64,000 bases of DNA, taken from NCBI GenBank assembly GCA_938073905.1, contig CALJEN010000002.1:62001-126000 (forward strand), written 5' to 3'. The translations under genes and the position numbers were made by a program. Below are positions 7,554 to 15,928 of this stretch, piece by piece (within the stretch, counting starts at the first letter, position 1; each line of letters begins with the position of its first letter). Origin of the DNA: an uncultured Sulfolobales archaeon (GTDB lineage Archaea > Thermoproteota > Thermoprotei_A > Sulfolobales > NBVN01). Below the pieces are notes generated by a model. The model was given only the letters and a program-made list of their open reading frames with translations, was not told the DNA's origin and searched no databases.

Positions 7554-8614
7554 GTGAGGGACGTGGAGGAAGCGATCAGGTTCGCCGCGGAGCTGGACAG
7601 GTTCGCGGGTGTGAGGAGGGAGTATCTCGTGAAGAGGGAGGGGCTCACGGACCCCGGCTACGGGAAGCCTCCTCGGACTAGGACTCTCGAAGAGCTGATC
7701 AGGTGTGGGGTCGTAAACCTCGACAAACCCCCCGGTCCCACGAGCCACGAGGTGGTCTCCTGGGTGAAGGACATGCTGGGCGTGTCGAAGGCCGGGCACG
7801 GGGGTACCCTAGAGCCCTACCGGGGCGGGGACACCCCAAGGTGTCCGGAGTCCTGCCCGTGGCTCTAGACCAGGCGACCAAGCTGATAGGGGTGGTGACC
7901 CACTCCAGCAAGGAGTACGTGGCCCTGGCCCAGCTCCACGCCGAGGTTCCGGTGGAGAAGCTCGAGGAGGTGGTCAGGGAGTTCACCGGCAGGATATACC
8001 AGAGGCCCCCCGTCAGATCGTCGGTCAAGAGAGTCCTGAGGATCAAGGAGGTGTATGAGATAGAGGTCCTCGAGCGCGAGGGGGCTCTCGTCCTGATGAG
8101 GGTCTCGTGCCAGCACGGGACCTACATAAGGAAGCTGATCCACGACATGGGCGAGGTCTTGGGAGTCGGGGCGCACATGAGGGAGCTCAGGAGGACTAGG
8201 ACGGGCCCCTTCAGGGAGGAGGATTCGGTAAGGATGCACGAGCTGTCCGAGGCCGTCTACCTCTACAGGGAACACGGGAGGGAGGACAGGCTGAGGTCGA
8301 TGATACTCCCCCACGAGTACATAGTCTCGCACCTACCGAAGGTGCTAGTCCTCGACGGCGCGGCCTCGGCCCTGACGTACGGTGCCGATCTGGCGGTCCC
8401 GGGGATCTCGGTGGTCTCCGGGGGAATAAAGAGGGGGGACACCGTGGCCGTGATGACGCTCAAGGGGGAGCTCGTAGCTCTCGCCAAGGCCCTGATGTCT
8501 ACGGAGGAGGTACTCGCGAACGACAGGGGGATAGCCTTCAAGACCGTCCGGGTGGTAATGGAGAGGGGAGTCTACCCGAAGGGCTGGAAGAAGAAGTCGG
8601 AAGCGCAGCAATAG
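7554..8614 (+). CDS. cbf5: tRNA/rRNA pseudouridine synthase Cbf5, interrupted by a BHB intron
   Basis: Catalytic subunit of H/ACA ribonucleoproteins (with Gar1, Nop10, L7Ae); makes pseudouridine in rRNA and tRNA. Two frames are needed: exon 1 at 7554-7812 and exon 2 at 7833-8614. Unspliced, exon 1 reads GGTLEPYRGG and ends early at 7868. Removing 7813-7832 gives GTLDPKVSGVLPV, which restores the catalytic Asp (residue 87) and continues without a break. The product is 346 residues. The TruB catalytic domain carries VNLDKPPGPTSHEVV, QRPPVRSSVKR and QHGTYIRKLIHDMG, and a PUA domain starts near PKVLVLDGAA. A sequencing frameshift would not explain the fitting BHB fold. Introns at this site in cbf5 are established in several crenarchaea. 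Confidence 0.93.
7813..7832 (+). other. 20-nt BHB-type mRNA intron in cbf5
   Basis: The RNA folds as a near-canonical bulge-helix-bulge. Inner helix: 7814-7817 with 7823-7826 around a five-base loop. First three-base bulge: AGA at 7811-7813. Central four-pair helix: 7807-7810 with 7827-7830. The second bulge is ACA at 7831-7833, opposite UA at 7805-7806, so this side is relaxed. Outer helix: GGGG 7801-7804 with CCCC 7834-7837. Cutting after the second base of each bulge removes 7813-7832 and joins G to AC, making GAC (Asp). Shifting both cuts by one base gives the same protein. Splicing by the tRNA-splicing endonuclease is inferred. Confidence 0.85.
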
Positions 8615-8641
8615 CTCCGAGGCGGAGTCTTCCCGAAGAGC

Positions 8642-9331
8642 TCACACCGCAGGCTCTACGACGCACACGAGCTTTCGGCCCAGCCTCCAGCTCTCCAGCC
8701 TAACGCCCCTAGCCATGACTCCCACGGGCTCCCTGAAGCCGGGCATGTAGTATACGAAGGTGTGGTACTCGCCTCCCTCCCCAGCTACGTCCGCGGCCGC
8801 CGGCAACTTTCCCAAGACCCTCCAGTCCAGAGTTGTGCAGACCAGCTCTCGGGCTAGCTCCAGGCCCAGCTTCACCACGTCCGCGGTGACCACCAGAGCT
8901 CTAATCCCCTCGGCCAGTACGGCGCTGACGACGTCCGCGCTGGACAGGCCGTCGAGGGGGTACAGGGACTCTATGCCGACTCTCCTCAGCAACATCCTCT
9001 TGTACTCCATCATGCTCCTCTCGTGTACGTCGCCGTGAGCCGCGACTCGGGCTCCGCTCTCCCGTTTTATCCTCGGGAGCTCCCTGAGGATCGCCTCCTC
9101 GTAGACCTCCGTAGGCGGGAAGTCCTCCGGGAGCTCGATCTCGTAGAGGGGGACTCCCAGCCTCTCAGCCTGTTGCCTGACCAGCTCTACGGGAACTCTG
9201 TGACCGGTGACAACCTTGGAGGTCGAATCCACGGTCGTCACGAGGCCTGCGACTTCGAGGCCCAGCGCTCTGAGCCTGAGGAGCGCCAGGGCCGAGTCCT
9301 TTCCGCTGCTCCAGAAGACCAGAGCCCTCAA
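8642..9331 (-). CDS. Dph6/DUF71-type PP-loop ATPase
   Basis: PP-loop ATPase of the family containing diphthine-ammonia ligase, the last step of diphthamide synthesis on elongation factor 2; the exact substrate is not provable from sequence. The PP-loop ALVFWSSGKDSALALL is at the very N-terminus. AAHGDVHERSMMEYKRMLL, YPLDGLSSADVV, TADVVKLGLELA and AGEGGEYHTFVY are the conserved family blocks; the GEGGEYHT motif is diagnostic. Start TTG 9331 overlaps the previous gene's TGA as TTGA, so translation is probably coupled (229 residues). The longer frame to 9838 runs inside the neighbour and is rejected. Confidence 0.82.
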   Translation of the reverse strand: MRALVFWSSGKDSALALLRLRALGLEVAGLVTTVDSTSKVVTGHRVPVELVRQQAERLGVPLYEIELPEDFPPTEVYEEAILRELPRIKRESGARVAAHGDVHERSMMEYKRMLLRRVGIESLYPLDGLSSADVVSAVLAEGIRALVVTADVVKLGLELARELVCTTLDWRVLGKLPAAADVAGEGGEYHTFVYYMPGFREPVGVMARGVRLESWRLGRKLVCVVEPAV

Positions 9332-10281
9332 GCCCTGGACCCCCCGTAGTGGAGCACGACCCCTCCGCTCGAGACATAGGCGCCGCAGAAGCGGCAGTGG
9401 CCCCTCCTGAGCTCCCTCCCGCACACCGGACACGGGTTTTCCGAGCTCTTGCCCGGGGGCTCGACCCCCAGTCTCAGCATCCTGAGCGCGAGCCACGCGT
9501 GGAGTACGCTGGGAGGTCTGAAGCCGAGCTCCTCCTCGACTATCCTCGGATCCGCAGGGTCCATCCCCGCCGAGAGCTCTTCCAGGAGCCTGAGAGACCC
9601 CGAGCCCTCGGTGACGGGGGTCTTGGGTCTGGAGGCGACGTCCTCGAGACCCGCGAGCCTCAGGTACTCCCTCAGGAGCAGCTTGCCGTGGCCGGAGCCC
9701 ACGAGGCACTCCACCGGGATCTCCGGAGCCAGCCTCCTCAGCTCCCCACTGTACAGCGGGGTCGCGACCTCGAGGCCCAGGAGCTTGCCGACCTCGACGG
9801 TGGGCAGCCTCGCGCGAAGGGCCATCTCTCTGACCCACCCGGCTATGCGCTCTCGGTCGGCTCTCCGGAGAAACTCGTAGCCGGCGAAGAGCTCGTCACC
9901 GCCGTCACCGGAGAGAAGGCAGACGCAGCCTAGAGCCTTGGCCTCCGATATCGAGATGTAGTGGACCGAGTCCGCCGAGACCTCTACGGGATCTACCGTC
10001 TTGAAGTTCCTCAGAACCCAGTCAACGGCCTCGAGGAACTTGCCGAGGTCCGGCTCTACCACCACGTGGCGTCCAAGCCCCAGCCAGGAGGCGACCCGGC
10101 GCGCGAGGGCGGCATCGGAGCCCCCGAGGTCTACAGTTATGGCCGTGAGACGCTCCCTCCTGGGGTGCACCAAGGCTACGAAGCTCGTATCGACGCCTCC
10201 CGAGAGCAGGGAGCAGTCACACTTGGATGCCTCCCTGGCTACTATGCTAGCCACTCTACTGGCATACTCCGCGCACGACAT
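9328..10281 (-). CDS. Asparagine synthetase-domain protein with C-terminal zinc ribbon, no glutaminase domain
   Basis: PP-loop enzyme resembling the synthetase half of AsnB. It adenylates a carboxylate for amidation, but the N-terminal Cys-dependent glutaminase half is absent, so ammonia would come from solution or a partner. The PP-loop CSLLSGGVDTSFVA is near residues 24-37, and LLSGDGGDELFAGY near 125-138 is the AsnB signature. The last 40 residues hold CPVCGRELRRGHCRFCGAY, a four-Cys zinc ribbon. ATG 10281 lies just after a TATA box (TTG 10284 is possible); 317 residues. Its stop overlaps the start of the Dph6-like gene, so the two ATPases probably act in one process. True substrate unknown. 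Confidence 0.8.
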   Translation of the reverse strand: MSCAEYASRVASIVAREASKCDCSLLSGGVDTSFVALVHPRRERLTAITVDLGGSDAALARRVASWLGLGRHVVVEPDLGKFLEAVDWVLRNFKTVDPVEVSADSVHYISISEAKALGCVCLLSGDGGDELFAGYEFLRRADRERIAGWVREMALRARLPTVEVGKLLGLEVATPLYSGELRRLAPEIPVECLVGSGHGKLLLREYLRLAGLEDVASRPKTPVTEGSGSLRLLEELSAGMDPADPRIVEEELGFRPPSVLHAWLALRMLRLGVEPPGKSSENPCPVCGRELRRGHCRFCGAYVSSGGVVLHYGGSRA

Positions 10282-10310
10282 CAAGGTCGTGTCCCAAGCC
10301 TCGAGGACGC

Positions 10311-10323
10311 TAAAACCTAAAAG
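10311..10323 (-). promoter_or_regulatory. TATA region for the AsnB-like/Dph6-like operon
   Basis: CTTTTAGGTTTTA on the minus strand, ending 30 bases before ATG 10281. This is the only AT-rich stretch in the 176-base gap behind the cobalamin operon; the rest of that gap is GC-rich and shows nothing I recognise. Confidence 0.45.
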
Positions 10324-10457
10324 CCAGGACAGCTGGGAAACGACCGCGCCTGCTCCAGGGCTTCAGCGGAAGGTGGGGTTCGGAGTCCGCGACCGGGAGG
10401 ATGGATGCTGCCTCGGACCGCACCGAGCTCGTGGGACCCGCGCAATTCCGCGTCACC

Positions 10458-11399
10458 CTATCCGAGGAGCACTACGATGACCAGCACCAGAAGCACATGC
10501 ACCGCGGCCGCCGCGAGAGCCACTCTCAGTGCCCTCCTTACGTCGTCCGGCTCCGGATACTCGGCTTCGCGGTTCACCGTGTAGTGCCCCGGCTTTTCGA
10601 GCTTCACCCAGAGGGCTCCCGCTATGGCGGATATGGGGTGACCCGCGTTGAGGCTCTCCGTCGCTCTCGAGTACCTCGTCCAGACCCTCAAGGCCTTCGC
10701 GAGGCTCCCACCGGCCAGCGGTGACAGCATCACTATCGTCACCGCTGCCAGCCTCGCCGGGACGTAGTTCATTGCCGTGTCCGCTCTGGCCGAGAACCAG
10801 CCGACTCTTACGTACTCAGGAGTCTTGTAGCCTATCGCTCCGTCGAGAGTATTCGCTATCCTCTGAACGAGGGCTCCGAGGGGGCCCAGGAGCGCATAGT
10901 AGAGGAGAGGCGACGCGAACCCGTCCACGAGGCTCTCCGAGAGGCTCTCCAGGCAGGCCGAGACGACGTGGGGTCTATCCAGCTCGTAGACGTTCCTTCT
11001 GACGATCATCTGGACCCACCTCCTCGCCTCGTCGAGCCCACAGCTCACTAGGCTCGCGTAGGCTCTGCGACATATCTCCAGGAGCAGCCTCAGCGAGAGG
11101 GAGACCTTGAGGATTAGCGCAGCGACCGGGATCCAGAGGAGCGGGGAGACTCTGTAAGCGGCGAGGAGGGCCAGTGCCGAAGGGATTGTGTGGAGGGTCA
11201 CTACGGCGAGCCAAACTAGCACCCCCCTCAGCCTCCCGCTATAGGGCTTGGCCAAAGCTAGGGCCATGACGTACGACGTGTGAACCGGGTGGAGCTTGAG
11301 GGCCACTCCTCTGTGCTCTGGGTACGCGAAGTCCATAGCGAGGGCTAGAGCTAGCGCCGCGGCCATGTGGAGGGGTCCGGGCCTCAGAGCGTCTAGCAA
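10458..11399 (-). CDS. cbiB: Adenosylcobinamide-phosphate synthase
   Basis: Integral membrane enzyme that joins (R)-1-aminopropan-2-ol phosphate to adenosylcobyric acid, giving adenosylcobinamide phosphate. 313 residues with several hydrophobic helices. Family motifs are HPVHTSYVMALA, NVYELDRPHVVSACLESLSESLVDGFASPLLYY, ANTLDGAIGYKTPEYVRVGWFSARADTAMNYVPARL and NAGHPISAIAGAL. TTG start overlapping the cobS stop; ATG 11366 is an alternative. It is the last gene of the corrinoid operon, and its substrate arm comes from CobD in the same operon. The final 25 residues form a C-terminal membrane helix. Confidence 0.92.
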   Translation of the reverse strand: MLDALRPGPLHMAAALALALAMDFAYPEHRGVALKLHPVHTSYVMALALAKPYSGRLRGVLVWLAVVTLHTIPSALALLAAYRVSPLLWIPVAALILKVSLSLRLLLEICRRAYASLVSCGLDEARRWVQMIVRRNVYELDRPHVVSACLESLSESLVDGFASPLLYYALLGPLGALVQRIANTLDGAIGYKTPEYVRVGWFSARADTAMNYVPARLAAVTIVMLSPLAGGSLAKALRVWTRYSRATESLNAGHPISAIAGALWVKLEKPGHYTVNREAEYPEPDDVRRALRVALAAAAVHVLLVLVIVVLLG

Positions 11400-12211
11400 A
11401 GCCCTGCCACCGCTAGGGAGGCTCCCAGTGTGAGAAGCCTGGTGAGCTCGTACGAGAACCCCGCGACGTCACCGTTGGAGTAGCCCAGCCTCGACGTCGA
11501 GTCCCTGATCACGAGCATCACGGACACCAACATGAGGCAGAGAGCCGATGCTGCGGCTAGCAGAGCCCCTAGAAGACCTGTTCTGAGGGACAGATATGCC
11601 AGGAGGGGGAGCACCGCTCCCGCCAGGACGACAGCGTTGATCTTGAGCCCCCTGCGTTTAGCCTCTATGCTGAAGGGCTTGGCCATGCCCTCGTACGGCT
11701 CGGTTCCCGAGTAGAGGAGGGTGAGGTATAGGGACTCCGCCGATAGGACGTAGCACAAGGCTACCAGCGGTATGGTTGTACTCCCTCCAGCACCGCAGGC
11801 TCCGGAGAGCTCGCGGAGCTGCGCAGCCGCGGCGGTCGTCAGTAGGAGGTTCAGAGCCACGGCCGTAACGGCGAAGGACCCTCTGTGCGGGTCCTTCAGT
11901 ATAGACACGGCCCTCTCGCCTCGGGCTCTGGCCCCCACGACGTCCGAGTAGTCGGAGAATCCGTCGAGGTGGAGACCCCCGGTCACCGCTACGTGGGCTA
12001 GGGCGAAGAGGGCTCCCGAAAGCAGGGGGTTTAGGCTCAGACGCGCGGAGAGCTCGAGGACTGACGCCACGAGGACGCCCTCGAGGAGGCCGACTAGGGG
12101 GACTAGGTGGAACGCCCTAGCCGCGTCTTCGAGACTCGAGGGACCCAGGGGCAGGGATGTCAGCAGGGACGCGAGGGCCTTAAGGCTCCTGAGGGCTCCT
12201 CCCAACGACAT
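11393..12211 (-). CDS. cobS: Adenosylcobinamide-GDP ribazoletransferase (cobalamin synthase)
   Basis: Membrane enzyme that attaches the lower-ligand nucleotide to adenosylcobinamide-GDP in the last steps of cobalamin synthesis. 272 residues, about six hydrophobic helices. The active-site block GGLHLDGFSDYSDVVGARARGERAVSILKDPHRGSFAV near residue 95 is diagnostic. I chose ATG 12211; TTG at 12217 and 12205 are possible. It overlaps the end of cobD by about 30 bases and the start of cbiB by 7, so the operon is tightly coupled. Confidence 0.92.
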   Translation of the reverse strand: MSLGGALRSLKALASLLTSLPLGPSSLEDAARAFHLVPLVGLLEGVLVASVLELSARLSLNPLLSGALFALAHVAVTGGLHLDGFSDYSDVVGARARGERAVSILKDPHRGSFAVTAVALNLLLTTAAAAQLRELSGACGAGGSTTIPLVALCYVLSAESLYLTLLYSGTEPYEGMAKPFSIEAKRRGLKINAVVLAGAVLPLLAYLSLRTGLLGALLAAASALCLMLVSVMLVIRDSTSRLGYSNGDVAGFSYELTRLLTLGASLAVAGLC

Positions 12212-13253
12212 CCCCAACGGCCTCCAGCAGCCTTAGGTTGTCGGCCCTAGACCTTACCGAGACCCTGCTGTGGTGGGGGGTGAGGTGCGAGAACGAGCTG
12301 GCGTCTCTGACGTAGATCCCTCTGCCGACGAGCTTCTCGTTGAACCCCGGGTGCGGTTCCGGCTGCCTCACCAGCAGGAACGGGGCCCTAGACCCGTACA
12401 CCTCGATCCCCAGAGCTCTGAGACCCGAGGCCAGGAGCTCCCTCTCCGCGCTCACGTACTCTACGGTCTTGTTCACGAAATCCCTCAGGAGGCTCCTCTC
12501 TCTGAGGACCTCCTCTAAGGCCATGGAGGCTAAAGCGTTGACGTTCCACGGCTGTCGCACGGAGTCTACGAGGGCGCGCACTCTAGCGTCGGGGGTGTAC
12601 ATGAACCCGGCTCTCAGCCCCGGCACGGCCATCATCTTCGTGAAGCTCCTGAGCACGACGATGCCGCCGGAGTCTATCCCGAGGAGGCTCTCCGAGTCTC
12701 CGGCGAAGTCCGAGAAGGCCTCGTCGACCACCAGGACCGAGCCCTCTTCCAGGCACGCCGCGAGCTCCTCTATACTGCTTCTGCTGGCTAGACTCCCCGT
12801 GGGGTTGTTCGGGTTGGAGAGCACCACCAAAGACCCCCTCCTAGACTCCTCCGGGAGGCGGCAGAGGGCCTCGGGGTCTAGCCTGTACTCGAGCCCGTCG
12901 AGTGCGTAGGGCACGGCGAGCCAGGGTATCCCCAGAGCTCTAGACGCCAGTGCGTGGTCTCCGAACGTGGGCTCCACCGTCACCAAGCGGCGGGGTCTGA
13001 GAGCCAGCACGAGGAGGCTTAAGCCCTCGGCTGCCCCGTTTAGAGGCACGACGCTCTCCGCGGCAACACCGTAGTGCTCGGCTATGGCCTCCCTCAGGCC
13101 CCCGTAGTCGTAGTCCGGGTACACTCCGTAGACCCTCTCCCTCACGAGCCTCTCGATGGTCTCCACCAGAATCCTCGGCGGCCCCAGGGGGTTGAGCGGG
13201 CTGCTGAAGTCCAGGACGCCCGGGGGTGGCCTGCCTCCGTGGACTCTCAGCAT
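12180..13253 (-). CDS. cobD: L-threonine-O-3-phosphate decarboxylase / HisC-like aminotransferase
   Basis: PLP enzyme of fold type I; in this operon it most likely decarboxylates threonine phosphate to aminopropanol phosphate for CbiB. 357 residues. The N-terminus VHGGRPPPGVLDFSSPLNPLGPP is typical of CobD, NPNNPTGSL and VVDEAFSDF mark the cofactor site, and the Schiff-base lysine is in VLRSFTKMMAVPGLRAGF. ATG start. It overlaps cobY at its 5' end and cobS at its 3' end. By sequence alone a histidinol-phosphate aminotransferase is possible; the operon decides for CobD. Confidence 0.88.
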   Translation of the reverse strand: MLRVHGGRPPPGVLDFSSPLNPLGPPRILVETIERLVRERVYGVYPDYDYGGLREAIAEHYGVAAESVVPLNGAAEGLSLLVLALRPRRLVTVEPTFGDHALASRALGIPWLAVPYALDGLEYRLDPEALCRLPEESRRGSLVVLSNPNNPTGSLASRSSIEELAACLEEGSVLVVDEAFSDFAGDSESLLGIDSGGIVVLRSFTKMMAVPGLRAGFMYTPDARVRALVDSVRQPWNVNALASMALEEVLRERSLLRDFVNKTVEYVSAERELLASGLRALGIEVYGSRAPFLLVRQPEPHPGFNEKLVGRGIYVRDASSFSHLTPHHSRVSVRSRADNLRLLEAVGDVVGRSPQEP

Positions 13254-13756
13254 CTCTCGACAACCCGCGCATAGTCCTCCCAGGTGTCGACGTCTACAAG
13301 CGAATCGTCTCCGCTTACGACTATATCGGTCCAGGGACCGTCTGTCCGCTTGAAGAGGGACACCCCGGTGAGCCCCCTCTCGGTAGCGAGGTTCACCACG
13401 GGCTCCGCTCTCGCCATGGCCCTAGCTACGAAGTCTTCGAGGACGGCGGGGCTGAGGAAGGGGATGTCCGCCGGGACTACGAGAGCCGGGAGCGATGCCA
13501 GGCTCAGAGCCAGCCTCAGGTCATCGACGTAGCTCTCACCTCCCCCTTCGACGCAGATCACCCCGCCCAGAGCCCCGCGGCAGAGGTCCTCCAGCTCCCG
13601 AGTCCACTTAGAGTACACGACATAGATCTTTTCGCATATTCCCGAGAGCGACCGGAGGACTCTCACCGCCATCGGGACCCCGCAGACCTCTAGGAGGGGT
13701 TTGGGAGCACCCCCCATCCTGGTGGCCCTGCCCCCCACCATGAGAACGCAGTCCAC
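13247..13756 (-). CDS. cobY: GTP:adenosylcobinamide-phosphate guanylyltransferase (archaeal CobY type)
   Basis: Activates adenosylcobinamide phosphate with GTP; archaea use CobY where bacteria use CobU. 169 residues with a nucleotidyltransferase fold: LMVGGRATRMGGAPKPLLEVCGVPM at the N-terminus, VVPADIPFLSP in the middle and a short C-terminal part. GTG 13756 directly follows the cbiS stop. The frame extends to 13780 inside cbiS, which is less likely. No CobU-like P-loop kinase is present, consistent with an archaeal nucleotide-loop pathway. Downstream overlap with cobD is 7 bases. Confidence 0.87.
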   Translation of the reverse strand: MDCVLMVGGRATRMGGAPKPLLEVCGVPMAVRVLRSLSGICEKIYVVYSKWTRELEDLCRGALGGVICVEGGGESYVDDLRLALSLASLPALVVPADIPFLSPAVLEDFVARAMARAEPVVNLATERGLTGVSLFKRTDGPWTDIVVSGDDSLVDVDTWEDYARVVERC

Positions 13757-13758
13757 GC

Positions 13759-14856
13759 TCAGCACCCGAAGTCCTCGCACAGCTTAGCGATGGCCGAGCC
13801 TATGAGGGCCGAGAGCACGTCGTCTTCGAACACCGGGAGCTCGGGATCCACAAGCCCCCTCTTCTTGAGCCTCTCGACCCAGTACGTCGCCAGGAGCCCC
13901 TTGAAGCCCGAGATGTAGAGAGCTAGGGCCGATCCCAGGAGCTCGTCCACGACTATCCTGACGCTATCTGCTTCGAAGTCTTCGACCGGAAGCCCCGGGA
14001 TGGAACCCGCCGACGCGTGGAGGTCGAGCTCTCTGGCGGCTACGAGGATGCTGAGGACGTTGGGTTCTCCGAGGAGGTTCCTCACGAACTTCCTCAGGTA
14101 CTCTTCGACGACCGCCGGCTCGAGACCTGGGATCGGCGCCTCCCCGTAGACCCTCACGGCTCTCTCGACTATCTGATCCAGGGAGAGGCCCAGGAGGTTG
14201 CGGACGTAGCCCTCGAGACCCAGCAGCTCCAGACCGAGGCTTACGAGGCCTCCGTAGACCTCCGATGCCACGGCACTCCCGAGCTCCGTGGCCATCCCGG
14301 CGAAGTGCTCTGAGCCCTCCAGACTCACCGGTCTCCCCACAGCCACCGCGTCGCTGGCCGTCCCGGGGGACCTGAGCTCGCACCTCAGGAGGAGCTCAGC
14401 CACGGCTAGGCTCTTGGCCTCGCACACAGTCTTCAGGAGGTCGACCAGGCCGCTCTCCGACAGAGAGGCGTTCACCAGCACCGCCACGTTGACTGTGGAC
14501 CCCAGCCTCCCAGCTCCACTCTGGGAGCTCCCGGGACACACCGGGGACTCCAGTCCCACCGTGGCTATCACCGCGGACCCGTCGGGGAGCTCTCTGCGGA
14601 GGTGCTTCCTGACGTCCGCGGCCGTGAGGAAGACCAAGGCTCTCTCGAGGCCTAGAGAGCTCCTCAGTGTATCGTAGTATGCTTTCAGACACTCCACATT
14701 CGGGCAGTGGAAGTCCCTCGGGACCCTCTTGAAGACTACGTGATCGGCCACCCTCGGCTGGTAGGGGAGGCTCGTCAGGAATAAGTGGTCCTCGGAGAGG
14801 CCCACCACCAGCGCCTCGGAGTCTTCACGGTAGTGGACGTAGTCAACGAGCTTCAT
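13759..14856 (-). CDS. cbiS: Bifunctional CbiS: adenosylcobinamide amidohydrolase (CbiZ) fused to alpha-ribazole phosphatase (CobZ)
   Basis: Two-domain salvage enzyme. Residues about 1-200 are CbiZ, which cleaves the aminopropanol arm of imported corrinoids to adenosylcobyric acid: GLESPVCPGS, GSTVNVAVLVNASLSESGLVDLL, EAKSLAVAELLL and GTASDAVAVG are family blocks. Residues about 205-365 are CobZ-like (PgpA-type helical phosphatase), with VVDELLGSALALYISGFKGLLATYW and EDDVLSALIGSAIAK; this half makes alpha-ribazole from its phosphate. ATG start overlaps the cobT stop by 14 bases. Its presence indicates the cell remodels corrinoids from outside. Confidence 0.86.
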   Translation of the reverse strand: MKLVDYVHYREDSEALVVGLSEDHLFLTSLPYQPRVADHVVFKRVPRDFHCPNVECLKAYYDTLRSSLGLERALVFLTAADVRKHLRRELPDGSAVIATVGLESPVCPGSSQSGAGRLGSTVNVAVLVNASLSESGLVDLLKTVCEAKSLAVAELLLRCELRSPGTASDAVAVGRPVSLEGSEHFAGMATELGSAVASEVYGGLVSLGLELLGLEGYVRNLLGLSLDQIVERAVRVYGEAPIPGLEPAVVEEYLRKFVRNLLGEPNVLSILVAARELDLHASAGSIPGLPVEDFEADSVRIVVDELLGSALALYISGFKGLLATYWVERLKKRGLVDPELPVFEDDVLSALIGSAIAKLCEDFGC

Positions 14857-15928
14857 AGCCTAATATCCTCGCGTACTCCTCGTAGACGACCCTCTTCACG
14901 TCGTCCTTAGACCAGCCCCTAGCGGCTAGAAGGGTCAGGAGCCCTCCCGCGCCCACCCCCTCCTTGACGTAGCCCCTATCGTAGTACCTGAGCCCCTCGA
15001 ACGGCGAGTCCGAGAAGTCCATGCGGGCGGCCAGCAGGGGGACATCCGGGGCCACGTCCCTCGCGAGCCCCACCGCGTCGGACTGGGCGTCGCTAACGAG
15101 CCAGCCGGTGGTCCCGACCGCGAGCCTCCCCTCGAGCTCGACGCCCAACCTCTTGAGCATCGCTAGGACGGCGCACATCTGAGTTCCGCCAGCGAGCAGG
15201 ACCCTAGACCCCCTGGCCACGGCTCCCGAGACGAAGCCGGCTATCGATATGTGGAGGGGGTCCCCCACGAGGTCCGCGACCCTGAAGACGTCGCTCTCGG
15301 GAGGGCTCACCCCGGACCTCCCGAAGGCCCTCTCGAGGACCTCGACCTTGAGACCGTGGGGGTTCGAGGGGCTGGCGCTGCTGACCCTGAACCTGGCCCT
15401 GTAGCCCAGGGCCTCCATGGTTGAGAGTGCCGTGGTCGTGCCTCCGGGCATGCTCTCCCCGACGACGAAGTCCAGACCCCTCCCGGAGAGCGCTAGGGCG
15501 AGAGACCTCGACTCCTCGAAGAGCCTCCTCGACGTCCCCGGAGGCAGGGCGTCCTCGGAGCCTATGAAGCCCCCGACGGTTCTGCTGGGCAGTCGGACGT
15601 GGGGGACTCTGGGTTCGACGAAGGAGCCCGCGTCCACCACGAGGGTCGGAAGGTCTAGCAGTCGCAGGGCGGCTCTCGAGAGGAGGGCCGGTGTGGGTAT
15701 GCCCTCGGGCGTCACCGGGATAGCGTTGAGGGTTACGGGTCTTCCCGCTACCAGGTACTCGACGTCGAGAGCCGGAGTGTAGAGCGTGGCCTCGGGGCTC
15801 GGGCCGGCCACGCTTATGCCGGGTATAGTCGAGGTTCTCGTGGATGCTATGAACACCAGGTACAGGAACCTGCCCTCGGTGAGGAACCCCGGCACGCTCT
15901 GCCGTCCGTAAACCTCGAGCCAGTCCAT
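14843..15928 (-). CDS. cobT: Archaeal CobT-family nicotinate-nucleotide--dimethylbenzimidazole phosphoribosyltransferase homolog
   Basis: Prepares the lower-ligand nucleotide (alpha-ribazole phosphate) for cobalamin; the archaeal branch is remote from bacterial CobT, so base specificity is open. 361 residues. Recognisable blocks are LNAIPVTPEGIPTPALLSRAAL, VVGESMPGGTTTALSTMEALGY, LLAGGTQMCAVLAMLKR and VGTTGWLVSDAQSDAVGLA. ATG start at 15928. First gene of the six-gene corrinoid operon, preceded by a perfect palindrome and a TATA box. Confidence 0.87.
   Translation of the reverse strand: MDWLEVYGRQSVPGFLTEGRFLYLVFIASTRTSTIPGISVAGPSPEATLYTPALDVEYLVAGRPVTLNAIPVTPEGIPTPALLSRAALRLLDLPTLVVDAGSFVEPRVPHVRLPSRTVGGFIGSEDALPPGTSRRLFEESRSLALALSGRGLDFVVGESMPGGTTTALSTMEALGYRARFRVSSASPSNPHGLKVEVLERAFGRSGVSPPESDVFRVADLVGDPLHISIAGFVSGAVARGSRVLLAGGTQMCAVLAMLKRLGVELEGRLAVGTTGWLVSDAQSDAVGLARDVAPDVPLLAARMDFSDSPFEGLRYYDRGYVKEGVGAGGLLTLLAARGWSKDDVKRVVYEEYARILGYEAR

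Noticed and set aside
7554..7868. cbf5 as a frameshifted pseudogene or two separate genes
   Set aside because: A BHB fold sits exactly at the frame break, removing 20 bases restores the invariant GTLDPK motif, and introns at this position are known in crenarchaeal cbf5.
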